Shown: positions 7,876 to 14,920, counted from the first letter of the stretch. The stretch: 64,000 bases of DNA from an uncultured Lachnospiraceae bacterium (GCA_902787715.1 CADAHQ010000007.1:12255-76254); one strand, 5' to 3'. The notes: generated from the letters alone by a model not told the origin. Numbers and translations are program-made.

Positions 7876-10085
7876 ACCGTTGCCACCTCCGTTCCGCACT
7901 CATCCAAAGACTGCTGTTTCACAAGCTCGGCGTATCGGCCGTTTTGGGCAATCAGCTCTCTGTGGGTACCCTCTTCGATGATTCTGCCCTTCTTCATGAC
8001 GAAGATCTTGTCGCAGTTCTTAATAGTGCTTAAGCGATGGGCGATGAAGATTGTCGTGACGTCCTTGGCGTACTCGTGAATGGTGGCATCCAGCGCCCGC
8101 TCCGTGATGGAATCCAGGTTGCTGGTGGCCTCGTCGAGAATCAGGATGTCGGGCTTTTTGAGCATCGCTCTGGCGATGGCAAGGCGCTGTCTCTGACCGC
8201 CGGAAAGGTTGGCACCGTTCTCCTCCAGCATCGTGTCGTAACGAAGCGGGAGTTCGTTGATGAAATCGTGGGCCTGCGCCATCTTGGTGGCCTCAACCAC
8301 GTCTTCCATCTTCACATTGTCCATGCCGAGCGTGAGGTTATCGTAAATGCTGCCGCTGAAGAGGAAAGTCTCCTGAGGAATGTATGCAATCCGGTCGCGA
8401 AGCGCCTCAATCCGGATGTCTTCGATGTTCCGGTCGCCGATCAGAATCTCGCCCTTCTCAGGGGCATACAGATGCAACAGAAGCTTGACAAGGGTCGTCT
8501 TGCCGGAACCGCTCTCCCCGACAAATGCAACGTTTCCCCCGCGGGGTATCCGCAGTGAAATGTCTTCCAAAACAAGCGCTCTCGTACCATACCGGAAATC
8601 CATGTTGCGGATGGTGATGTCGTCCTTGAGATTCTCCGGCACAACCTTGCGGAGCTCCTTGTCGGTTTTCTCGGCTTCCAGGTCGAGAATTTGCCCCAGA
8701 CGTTCCGCTGCCACAACCGCCGTCTGCATCTGCGGCTGAAGGTTGATCAGGTTCTTGATGGGGTCGAGGAAGTAAACCAACAGGGCGTTGAAAGTAATCA
8801 AACCGCCGATGGTCATCTCGCCGTGAATCACGCTGAGACCGCCGACCCACAGAATAATCACGCCGCCGATGAGCTCCACGGTACCCTTCAGACCTTCCTG
8901 GGCATTGCCCACCCACGTCAGCGAGAAGATGCTCTTTAAGAGCCGTACAAACTTCGACTCCATCTCCTGCTTGGCTTTGCGCTCCGCGTTAAATGCCTTC
9001 ACCGTCTGGATTCCGTTGAGGGATTCCACCATGTAGGAAGTCAGCTGTGCGCTGTTCTCCATGACGGTCTCATTCAGCTTGCGGTACCGGTTTTTGAAGG
9101 CCAGCACAATGATACCGTAGAGAACCAGCATAAAGACCGCGATCAGAAAAAGCTTTGTATTTTGCGAACAGAGAATGATTGCGCCAAAGACTGCCATCAA
9201 CGTATCAACCATGATGGTCAGGGTTGCCCCCGAGATGGCATCCCGCACATTACCGGCATCGGAGAAACGGGAGATAATCTCACCGACTTTTCTCGTTCCG
9301 AAGAAGTTCATGGGAAGGTCCATGACATGCCGGTAATAGCCTAAAAGCAGGGAAATGTCCAGCTTCTGGCTCAGATACAGCATCATCTGCGAACGCACGA
9401 TACCAAGAGCCACCCGGAAGAGGCTTAAGAGGATCATGCCCACAGACAATGTCGTCAATGTTTTCGTAAGGCTGTTCGGCAGTACCGAGTCAATCAACGC
9501 CTTGTAGTAAAAGGCGCCCAGCATGCCGAGGAACGTCAGGATCAGGGACGCAAAAAAGATGTGCAGAATCAGATTCTTCTGCGGCAGGAGAAGCGAGAAG
9601 AACCGGCTGAAAAGGCCTTTGGTCTCCACGCCCTTCTTGAAGGATGCATTTTTCGTGAGGAGAATCAAAACGCCGGTCCACTGATACTCCGGGTTTTTCC
9701 CCTCGGCCGCCGTCTCCCCGCAAAATTCTTCCGGCTTCAGCTTCACAATCCCCTTGCCGGGGTCGGAGATTATAATTTCTTTTTTGGTAATCTTCTGCAC
9801 CACCACATAGTGCAGCACTTCTCCCTTGACGATCATATGTGCGATGCAGGGCAAAGGAAACTCGGAGAAGAGGTCCTCCTTGTCTCCCTGGACGCATTTG
9901 GCAGTGAAGCCCAGGCGCTCCGCAGCAAGAACCATACCGTAGGCATTGGTTCCCTGGGTGTCCGTTCCCGCAGCTTCACGAATTTTCGTAATTCCGATTT
10001 TATACCCATTTTGACGGCATATTGTGGCCAGGCATGCCGCACCGCAATCCGTCATGTCGTACTGTTTCACACAATAGTATTTCAT
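7872..10085 (-). CDS. Peptidase-containing (C39) ABC exporter for double-glycine peptides
   Basis: A 737-residue PCAT transporter that cleaves double-glycine leaders and exports the core peptide. The C39 peptidase domain (residues 1-130) has the catalytic Cys in QYDMTDCGAACLA, the His in VLHYVVVQK and the Asp in ISDPGKG. The transmembrane domain spans about 160-430. The nucleotide-binding domain has Walker A GESGSGKTT, signature LSGGQRQR, Walker B ILILDEATS and the switch His in IAHRLS. All catalytic residues look intact. It follows four genes whose products carry matching GG leaders, after an intercistronic hairpin. The ATG at 10085 is chosen by the usual start of the C39 domain. A GTG at 10100 is possible. 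Confidence 0.95.
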   Translation of the reverse strand: MKYYCVKQYDMTDCGAACLATICRQNGYKIGITKIREAAGTDTQGTNAYGMVLAAERLGFTAKCVQGDKEDLFSEFPLPCIAHMIVKGEVLHYVVVQKITKKEIIISDPGKGIVKLKPEEFCGETAAEGKNPEYQWTGVLILLTKNASFKKGVETKGLFSRFFSLLLPQKNLILHIFFASLILTFLGMLGAFYYKALIDSVLPNSLTKTLTTLSVGMILLSLFRVALGIVRSQMMLYLSQKLDISLLLGYYRHVMDLPMNFFGTRKVGEIISRFSDAGNVRDAISGATLTIMVDTLMAVFGAIILCSQNTKLFLIAVFMLVLYGIIVLAFKNRYRKLNETVMENSAQLTSYMVESLNGIQTVKAFNAERKAKQEMESKFVRLLKSIFSLTWVGNAQEGLKGTVELIGGVIILWVGGLSVIHGEMTIGGLITFNALLVYFLDPIKNLINLQPQMQTAVVAAERLGQILDLEAEKTDKELRKVVPENLKDDITIRNMDFRYGTRALVLEDISLRIPRGGNVAFVGESGSGKTTLVKLLLHLYAPEKGEILIGDRNIEDIRIEALRDRIAYIPQETFLFSGSIYDNLTLGMDNVKMEDVVEATKMAQAHDFINELPLRYDTMLEENGANLSGGQRQRLAIARAMLKKPDILILDEATSNLDSITERALDATIHEYAKDVTTIFIAHRLSTIKNCDKIFVMKKGRIIEEGTHRELIAQNGRYAELVKQQSLDECGTEVATV

Positions 10086-10121
10086 TCTGTATTTCCACAC
10101 GCTTTCTTTCGGTCTTAATGT

Positions 10122-10160
10122 ATGCGGGCCAAGTTATGCCGAAGCAAACTCAGCCCGCAT
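10122..10160 (-). other. Intercistronic hairpin between peptide genes and exporter
   Basis: Perfect 8-bp arms ATGCGGGC / GCCCGCAT enclose 23 bases between the last peptide stop (10201) and the exporter start (10085). No U-tract follows on the minus strand, so it is more likely a processing site or partial attenuator than a full terminator. It could keep exporter levels below peptide levels. Confidence 0.55.
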
Positions 10161-10200
10161 AGAGTCAATCCAAATATACTCGCTTAAGGGGCGTCAGGTA

Positions 10201-10425
10201 TTAGACGTGAACGTATCTGTACTCGCTGCCGCCGTTGATGGACTTGATGCCGCTGCCGCTGGCAACCCACCGCGTACCTACAGTCTTTCTGCCGTCATAC
10301 GTCGTATTAACGATCTGTCCGGTAGCATCAAGGATGTAACGGGTATACATATAAACATAAACGGGAACATAGTATCCACCACCGTTTACAGTCATCATTT
10401 CTTTCTTGTTCAAAGTCTTTAACAT
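10201..10425 (-). CDS. Double-glycine leader peptide, copy 1 (bacteriocin or pheromone precursor)
   Basis: A 74-residue precursor. The leader MLKTLNKKEMMTVNGG (residues 1-16) has the pattern of C39-cleaved leaders: hydrophobics at positions -12, -7 and -4, and GG at -2/-1. The predicted core is 58 residues, starts GYYVPVY, is rich in Tyr, Val and Thr, and has the conserved motif WVASGSGIKSI near the C-terminus. It has no Cys and no long glycine zipper. There is a strong AAAGGAG 8 bp before the start. It is the last of four related peptide genes and closest to the exporter. Together with copy 4 it forms the WVASGSGI subtype. The role (antimicrobial, signal or both) cannot be told from sequence. 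Confidence 0.85.
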   Translation of the reverse strand: MLKTLNKKEMMTVNGGGYYVPVYVYMYTRYILDATGQIVNTTYDGRKTVGTRWVASGSGIKSINGGSEYRYVHV

Positions 10426-10538
10426 AGTATTTTCTCCTTTACTCTTATAGTTTTTTGCTTTGGTCTTATCGACGTGAAATATTTAAAACACTTTCCTTTT
10501 GGGAATTAACCTACATAGTCTTCTTGTTTTTCCACTTA

Positions 10539-10778
10539 TCAAACGTCGATGCGAATGACGCCGGGAAGCCAAAAGTCATGGTATATAGCAGTTATACCGC
10601 TGTCGCTGGCTACCTGCTGCGTTCCCAAATAATCTTGTTTAATTACTTTTCTTCCTGTGCCGACCTTTCTACCTTTATGAAAGTATTCGACATGTCTTAA
10701 ATAACGGTTGTATTCCGGAACGTAGTAGAAACCGCCGTTAACGGTCATCATCTCGTTCTGATTCAATGTCTTGAACAT
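10539..10778 (-). CDS. Double-glycine leader peptide, copy 2
   Basis: A 79-residue precursor with leader MFKTLNQNEMMTVNGG and a 63-residue core that begins FYYVPEY and carries QVASDSGITAI. The core is basic (HKGRKVGTGRKV) and ends in a hydrophobic tail (WLPGVIRIDV). It is cysteine-free. There is an AAAGGAG about 10 bp upstream of the ATG. With copy 3 it forms the QVASDSGI subtype, so the four genes group as two plus two, which would fit a two-peptide arrangement. A 113-bp AT-rich gap separates it from copy 1 and shows no hairpin. Confidence 0.85.
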   Translation of the reverse strand: MFKTLNQNEMMTVNGGFYYVPEYNRYLRHVEYFHKGRKVGTGRKVIKQDYLGTQQVASDSGITAIYHDFWLPGVIRIDV

Positions 10779-10820
10779 GATGTTTTTTCTCCTTTTTCAA
10801 TTACACTATCGTCGGTTTTC

Positions 10821-11054
10821 CTATACGTTCACATAAGTATAGAAGAAGTGATCATTATAGAATGCCTTTATGCCACTATCGCTTGCTACCTGTCGTTCAT
10901 ACAAGAATATAGTGCTGACAAGTTCAACCTCTTGATCAACTATCTCGCCGTTATGTCTATACAGTATCACTCTCCAATAACGTCTGTATACCGGAACGTT
11001 GTAGAATCCGCCGTTAATGTTTAGCATCTCTTTTTCAGTCATTACTCTGAACAT
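10821..11054 (-). CDS. Double-glycine leader peptide, copy 3
   Basis: A 77-residue precursor with the most diverged leader (MFRVMTEKEMLNINGG), still ending in GG with hydrophobics at the expected positions. The core starts FYNVPVY and contains RQVASDSGIKAF. The middle (HNGEIVDQEVELV) is more acidic than in copy 2, so the two QVASDSGI cores have opposite charge tendencies. The ribosome site is weaker (GGTAGG) than for the other three, so it is perhaps the least translated. It lies in the same transcript as its neighbours, with intergenic gaps of about 42 and 49 bp. Confidence 0.82.
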   Translation of the reverse strand: MFRVMTEKEMLNINGGFYNVPVYRRYWRVILYRHNGEIVDQEVELVSTIFLYERQVASDSGIKAFYNDHFFYTYVNV

Positions 11055-11103
11055 GAGTTTATACCTACCATTGCAGAATCAATCACCGTGAGAACGATGT
11101 TGC

Positions 11104-11298
11104 TTACCAATAGATGTCCTCATATCTCGTAATGGAAGTGATGCCGCTGCCGCTGGCAACCCACTCGGTGCCAACGTACGTCGTGGAGGATCCGCGAAGG
11201 ACGCCCTGAACGTAGTAGCGCTTGCAAAGGTAAACGGGAACATAGTAACCGCCGCCGTTAACGCTCATCATCTCGTTCTGATTCAATGTCTTTAACAT
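11104..11298 (-). CDS. Double-glycine leader peptide, copy 4 (promoter-proximal)
   Basis: The shortest precursor, 64 residues. Leader MLKTLNQNEMMSVNGG, then a 48-residue core starting GYYVPVYLCKRYYV with the single Cys found in the four cores, and carrying WVASGSGITSI before a C-terminal DIYW. The ATG at 11298 is chosen because AAGGAG lies 10 bp upstream and the other leaders start at the same point; an upstream start at 11352 would add 18 unrelated residues. It is first in the operon, about 120 bp after the mapped-by-eye promoter. Its small size and first position make it the best pheromone candidate, but that is inference. Confidence 0.85.
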   Translation of the reverse strand: MLKTLNQNEMMSVNGGGYYVPVYLCKRYYVQGVLRGSSTTYVGTEWVASGSGITSITRYEDIYW

Positions 11299-11392
11299 GA
11301 TACGTTTTCTCCTTTTTTTTGATTGATTTACCCAAATGCCTGCGCATGACAATTGGATATAGTTTGGCTATTTGTTAACAAAACCACCCCAA

Positions 11393-11417
11393 CAGGATAA
11401 AAGATTTTTTCATCCTG
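11393..11417 (-). other. 5'-end hairpin of the peptide operon transcript
   Basis: Arms CAGGAT / ATCCTG enclose an A/T-rich loop. The predicted transcription start from the -10 box at 11425-11430 falls at about 11418, so the hairpin would sit at the extreme 5' end of the mRNA, a position typical of stabilising caps. Confidence 0.45.
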
Positions 11418-11424
11418 CAAAATC

Positions 11425-11495
11425 ATTATAACGATGCACATTTGGGGAAGTCAATCACTTATGGATGAACGACATAATTTTTTGATGAACGACAT
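11425..11495 (-). promoter_or_regulatory. Peptide operon promoter with twin 12-bp activator boxes
   Basis: On the minus strand, -35 TTGACT (11454-11449) and -10 TATAAT (11430-11425) are separated by 18 bp. Upstream lie two identical direct repeats ATGTCGTTCATC (11495-11484 and 11475-11464), with starts 20 bp apart and the nearer ending 9 bp before the -35. Two direct half-sites about two helical turns apart, next to the -35, are typical of LytTR-type regulators such as AgrA, PlnC or ComE. The same layout recurs at 12834-12903. The adjacent LytTR gene is the obvious candidate ligand. Confidence 0.8.
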
Positions 11496-11499
11496 ATTT

Positions 11500-12219
11500 T
11501 TAGTTATTTCTGTCGATTGTGGCCTTCTTGATGAACGAAAAATAGGCCTCTTTGACGGCGTAGAAGTATTTTCTGCCGATGGGCACGATTGTGCCGTTTG
11601 TCATGATAAGACCATCAGTATTCACTTTTTTGACATACTGAAGGTTTGCAAGATAGGACTTGTGAGTCCGAATGATGGTCGTCCCTTTGGTCATTCCCTC
11701 GATTGCTTTGATGCTCTCGTATCCGGGAATCTCTTCCTGCTCGAAGCAGATGTTGACATAGTTGCCCCGGGCCTGCACGGAGATGATCCGGTCAAGCCGC
11801 ACGTGGTCTATGCCCTGGAACGTCCGGTAAGAAATATCGATATTTTCCTGGTGCTCGCGAAGAACGGTTTTCAGGCAGGTCTCCACACCGATCTTGTCCA
11901 GCGGCTTCTCCAAAAAAGCCAGCGTCTTCAGATCGATGGTGTCCCAGCGGAGCTCCTTATGGCTTGTCACAAAAACAATACGCCAGAACAAATCATTCCA
12001 ATGAAGCTTTGCAAGGACCTCAAGGCCGTCAACTCCGGGCATTTCAATATCAAGGAACAGAAGGTGAATCTTCTCTCCCTGATAGGCAAGCACATCCTCG
12101 CCGGAGGTGAACACAACGAACCCGCACTCCTGGTTTTGCGCATCAAAAAAAGCGCTGCAGAGCGATTTTATCTGCGCGCGGTACATTTCTTCGTCATCGC
12201 AAATGCCAATGAAGATCAT
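11500..12219 (-). CDS. LytTR-family response regulator (AgrA/PlnC type)
   Basis: A 239-residue response regulator. The receiver domain (1-120) has acidic pocket residues CDDEE, the phosphorylated Asp in LLFLDIEMPGVDG (about residue 58), and conserved Thr and Lys equivalents (VFVTSH, LEKPL). The C-terminal LytTR DNA-binding domain (about 135-235) contains VRLDRIISVQARGNYVN and TIIRTHKSYLANL. It should bind tandem direct repeats next to the -35 box, matching the twin boxes found at two promoters here. The ATG at 12219 follows GGAGGGG. A longer frame to 12294 lacks a ribosome site. Its partner is probably the GHKL kinase at 12915-14204. It lies between the two peptide transcription units. Confidence 0.92.
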   Translation of the reverse strand: MIFIGICDDEEMYRAQIKSLCSAFFDAQNQECGFVVFTSGEDVLAYQGEKIHLLFLDIEMPGVDGLEVLAKLHWNDLFWRIVFVTSHKELRWDTIDLKTLAFLEKPLDKIGVETCLKTVLREHQENIDISYRTFQGIDHVRLDRIISVQARGNYVNICFEQEEIPGYESIKAIEGMTKGTTIIRTHKSYLANLQYVKKVNTDGLIMTNGTIVPIGRKYFYAVKEAYFSFIKKATIDRNN

Positions 12220-12301
12220 TGTCCCCTCCGAGCTCAGAGTATATGAATTTTTGCTATATATGCCGCAGAATCGGTCCAACCGATATCTTCCCAAAATGCC
12301 C

Positions 12302-12337
12302 TAGGGCCATAGACATGGGTAGTGTCTTATGGCCCTA
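12302..12337. repeat. Near-perfect inverted repeat between the regulator and the immunity-like gene
   Basis: Arms TAGGGCCATAGACA and TGTCTTATGGCCCTA pair with a single bulge around a 7-base loop. No U-tract follows on either strand, so it is not a classical terminator. It lies in the 260-bp gap between the 73-aa membrane protein and the LytTR gene and may act as a processing site or partial terminator. The rest of that gap shows nothing codable. Confidence 0.5.
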
Positions 12338-12479
12338 ATATAGAAAGCGCGTTGTCCGGACTTCCATAGATTGTAATTGTTTGCGTCGAGCCTTAATCGG
12401 AACTGGTAAAACGTCCTAAAAGAACGCCACCGGACTATACAGCTATTTCTCCGATTACCTTTGCCCGATCACCATGGCT

Positions 12480-12701
12480 TCATTTGTCAGATTCATAGCG
12501 GTTATTCTTCAGCCCACCATGTTTCTGCTCTTTTAATTCCATCACAAAACTGACTGATGCAATAAATGCTCCTATTGCAGTCAAAACACAGGCTGCCAGG
12601 ACTTTGTTGAACGGGGATTGATTCATCACAAATAAAACAATCTCGACCACAACAAGCACCGCCAAGATAGCTATGAGGCAACGCCTTACCGTCTTATTCA
12701 T
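12480..12701 (-). CDS. Small two-helix membrane protein, candidate immunity protein
   Basis: A 73-residue protein with two hydrophobic segments (CLIAILAVLVVVEIVLFVM and VLAACVLTAIGAFIASVSFV), a positively charged N-terminus and a charged C-terminal tail. Small two-helix proteins directly after peptide genes often confer self-protection in class II bacteriocin loci. The start overlaps the stop of the 36-codon peptide (ATGA, 12698-12701), so the two are translationally coupled and share the twin-box promoter at 12834-12903. There is no sequence similarity to a known immunity family that I recognise. The role is inferred from size, topology and position. Confidence 0.6.
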   Translation of the reverse strand: MNKTVRRCLIAILAVLVVVEIVLFVMNQSPFNKVLAACVLTAIGAFIASVSFVMELKEQKHGGLKNNRYESDK

Positions 12702-12808
12702 CCTTTTACCCCTGTTCTTGTAAAACCCGCTAAGTGGTTATTCCCGAAAAGACGGCGAAGCCACTCCCAAAAATCGTACTCATACAAAATGATGTCATTG
12801 TCACTCAT
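12698..12808 (-). CDS. 36-residue aromatic-rich peptide without a GG leader
   Basis: A short peptide starting MSDNDIILYEYDFWEWLRRL, acidic at the N-terminus and with a basic, glycine-containing C-terminal half (FGNNHLAGFTRTGVKG). The ATG at 12808 has AAGGGGG about 11 bp upstream and lies about 20 bp after the predicted transcription start. A 90-codon reading of the same frame would begin upstream of the promoter boxes and is rejected. There is no double-glycine motif and no signal peptide, so if exported it would have to be leaderless or use another route. It is coupled to the two-helix protein. Candidates are a leaderless bacteriocin, an intracellular signal, or a leader ORF for translational coupling. 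Confidence 0.55.
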   Translation of the reverse strand: MSDNDIILYEYDFWEWLRRLFGNNHLAGFTRTGVKG

Positions 12809-12833
12809 GTTTGCTGCACCCCCTTCTGATTCC

Positions 12834-12903
12834 ATTATGAGAACAATCTTCGGAAAATGCAACCACTTTTGGATGAACGACATATTTTTTTGATGAACGA
12901 CAT
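12834..12903 (-). promoter_or_regulatory. Second promoter with the same twin activator boxes
   Basis: On the minus strand, -35 TTGCAT (12862-12857) and -10 CATAAT (12839-12834) are 17 bp apart. Two copies of ATGTCGTTCATC lie at 12903-12892 and 12883-12872, again 20 bp apart with the nearer ending 9 bp before the -35. The bases next to the boxes also match the first promoter (CATAAGTGA against CAAAAGTGG). The weak -35 fits an activator-dependent promoter. It drives the 36-residue peptide, the two-helix protein and possibly the regulator. Confidence 0.78.
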
Positions 12904-12914
12904 ATTTTCGGGGT

Positions 12915-14204
12915 TTACAACACAATTTCGGCGGTAAAAATGCCGTTTTCTTCCTGAATTGTGAACTCACCGTTCGCCTTCGCGACGGTGTTCCGGATGT
13001 TCATAAGACCGAATCCATGGTTCTGAAAATCACTTTTTGTGGTCCCGTGACGCTTCTTCGACCCTTCCGAAATTCGACACGTGTTGGAGACGCGAATGCA
13101 GATTCGCTCGCGGAAGGAACCGCAGGAGATCGAAATCTTCCGTTCTCTCCCCTCCTCCACCTGCTCCGCCGCTTCCACGGCATTGCTTAAGAGGTTTGAA
13201 AAGATGACGCAGAGGTCGAACGCCTCGATGTCCGTATCCCCGAGGAGGCCGCCGTCCCATTTCCATTGAATGTTGCCTGCATTTGCCTTTTGATACCACT
13301 CGCTGATGATGGCATCCACGACGCCGATGCCGGTAAATTTCTGAATTTCCAACTTCCGCGTTTCCGCGCGCATCCGCTCCACATAGGATTTCAGCTGCTC
13401 CATATCGTTGGTTTGTATGCATTGCTCAAGGGCCGTGAGATGAGCGCTCACGTCGTGGCGGAACCGGCGAATCTTCTGATCGTTCTCGACAATCTCCCGG
13501 ATATGCGTTTCCTGACGTTTTAAACACATTTGATAATAATCGTTTTCCATCTTGTAGCGAATCGCTTTTTTCTCAATGCCGGACTGCCATAAAACGAGGG
13601 CGACAAAGACAATCCCCACAATCACGAGGGAAACTGAAAACGCGTCGTTCCATTCGAGAAGCTCGGCTTCTCCTTTCATCATGCCCTGGGATACGCCGAT
13701 GATAACAAAGAGGCACACGGACCCGAGAAGCGCCAGCATATATTGCGGAATGCTGAAGGTTACAGGCTCGCGCTCCTCGCGAAGTCGCTTGTCGAAGAGG
13801 AAGAATATGAAAAAGAGAGCCGGGAAAACACATTCCGCGACCACCCCTCGCCAGGAAGATTCCATGAACTCGGAATAGGGCATGTTGGCTGCAAATGCCC
13901 AAAGATATGTGACAAGAATCGCAATGAAGCCCGAAGCGAAAAATACAATCGGAAAAACAAGCAGAACACGTATACGCGATTTAATCACAAGGATCATAAA
14001 TGCAGACAGAACGACAAGATGGATTCCGAATCTGTCATAGTAAAGCACTTGGAAATGTTGGAGTGCGATAACTACCGGGCACAGAGCGACCGGTACGCAA
14101 ATGTGCCACAGAACGTTCTTGCGGAACGGCACACTGAGGATCCACCGATAAGCGATATAATATGTCAAAAAATTAATAAGATAATCCGCCACCCACGTAA
14201 CCAT
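12915..14204 (-). CDS. GHKL sensor histidine kinase (AgrC/ComD/BlpH type)
   Basis: A 429-residue polytopic kinase. About six or seven transmembrane helices fill residues 1-210. A dimerisation helix carries the HPK10-type His motif RRFRHDVSAHL (His at about residue 248). The GHKL ATPase part has the N-box FSNLLSNAVEAAE and the G-box NHGFGLMNIRN, and lacks the longer G1/F boxes of ordinary kinases. This type senses secreted peptides at the membrane and phosphorylates a LytTR regulator. It lies upstream of the twin-box promoter and has its own promoter without the boxes, so the receptor appears not to be under the same loop. The start has GAGAGG 7 bp upstream. Confidence 0.92.
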   Translation of the reverse strand: MVTWVADYLINFLTYYIAYRWILSVPFRKNVLWHICVPVALCPVVIALQHFQVLYYDRFGIHLVVLSAFMILVIKSRIRVLLVFPIVFFASGFIAILVTYLWAFAANMPYSEFMESSWRGVVAECVFPALFFIFFLFDKRLREEREPVTFSIPQYMLALLGSVCLFVIIGVSQGMMKGEAELLEWNDAFSVSLVIVGIVFVALVLWQSGIEKKAIRYKMENDYYQMCLKRQETHIREIVENDQKIRRFRHDVSAHLTALEQCIQTNDMEQLKSYVERMRAETRKLEIQKFTGIGVVDAIISEWYQKANAGNIQWKWDGGLLGDTDIEAFDLCVIFSNLLSNAVEAAEQVEEGRERKISISCGSFRERICIRVSNTCRISEGSKKRHGTTKSDFQNHGFGLMNIRNTVAKANGEFTIQEENGIFTAEIVL

Positions 14205-14288
14205 GATTAACCTCTCTCAGAAGGGGGAAAACCCGTCCCCGGATAACAGTTTGTCCTACGAAATAACTACTTCAAAAATCATGTAACA

Positions 14289-14316
14289 TTATTACACATT
14301 TTCGGCAAACCGTCAA
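14289..14316 (-). promoter_or_regulatory. Promoter of the sensor kinase gene
   Basis: On the minus strand, -35 TTGACG (14316-14311) and -10 TAATAA (14294-14289) have a 16-bp spacer. A small palindrome TGTAA-N5-TTACA (14282-14296) overlaps the -10. No copy of the ATGTCGTTCATC box is present. The remaining sequence from 14205 to 14383 shows no gene. Confidence 0.6.
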
Positions 14317-14383
14317 TAAAAAGAGGTTACATTTCTGTAAGATTAGGCCCCGTAAGAGGGTTTTCACACTGCTGCCGCAAGTG

Positions 14384-14920
14384 TTACCGCAGCACCATCT
14401 CGTTGATGAGTTTGGCCAGCGCTTCGGGGGATTCGCGGTCCTCCTTGTTGAGCCAGACGCACACCACGCGATAGACCCCGTAGGTGATGTAGTTGTAGAA
14501 ATACTCAAGAGCCTCCTCGGTCGTTTCCGGTGAGTAGCGGTTCACAAAGGAAGTGGTGACGGCGTCGGCGGAAAAGAGACGGTTCGGAAAGGCCGGATCC
14601 ACGTTGTTGTTTATAATCAGCCTGGCAAATTCCAGGTTCTCCTCCAGGTACCTGCATGCGGCCGTCAGAATCTTCTCGGAGTCGGTATGGTTCTTCTCGA
14701 TGGTGCTTGAGATAAAGCCGATCAGGTCATCCTCCATGTCCGAGAGCAAATCAAACTGGTTGCCGTAATACTTGTAAAAGGTGGTCCGGTTCACATCGGC
14801 GGTTTCGCAGAGCTCCCGGATGGAAATATGATAAATGTCTTTGGTCTTCAAAAGCTCAATCAAAGCGTCCTTCAGCATGCGCTTTGTAACCCGGACGCGG
14901 CGGTCTTCCTTCTTCTCCAT
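14384..14920 (-). CDS. TetR-family transcriptional regulator
   Basis: A 178-residue regulator with an N-terminal TetR helix-turn-helix (residues 10-55: RVTKRMLKDALIELL, then IRELCETADVNRTTFYKYYGN). The C-terminal ligand part is all-helical with the YNYITYGVYRVVCVWLNKE signature of TetR_C domains common in Firmicutes. It lies divergent to an MMPL/RND transporter gene with 150 bp between them, the usual layout of a repressor controlling a pump. A GGAGGG lies 6 bp upstream of the ATG. The ligand is unknown; lipophilic or drug-like compounds are likely given the neighbour. Confidence 0.92.
   Translation of the reverse strand: MEKKEDRRVRVTKRMLKDALIELLKTKDIYHISIRELCETADVNRTTFYKYYGNQFDLLSDMEDDLIGFISSTIEKNHTDSEKILTAACRYLEENLEFARLIINNNVDPAFPNRLFSADAVTTSFVNRYSPETTEEALEYFYNYITYGVYRVVCVWLNKEDRESPEALAKLINEMVLR

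Noticed and set aside
7099-11298. Lantibiotic, sactipeptide or other modified-peptide locus
   Set aside because: The cores have no conserved Cys/Ser/Thr pattern, and no LanB/C/M, radical SAM, YcaO or other modifying enzyme is encoded nearby.
12698-12970. 90-residue version of the small peptide ORF
   Set aside because: It would start upstream of the twin-box promoter and overlap the kinase end. The 36-codon version has a ribosome site right after the promoter.
11500-14204. True agr system with cyclic thiolactone peptide
   Set aside because: No AgrB protease or AgrD-like precursor is seen. Only the kinase and regulator families are shared.
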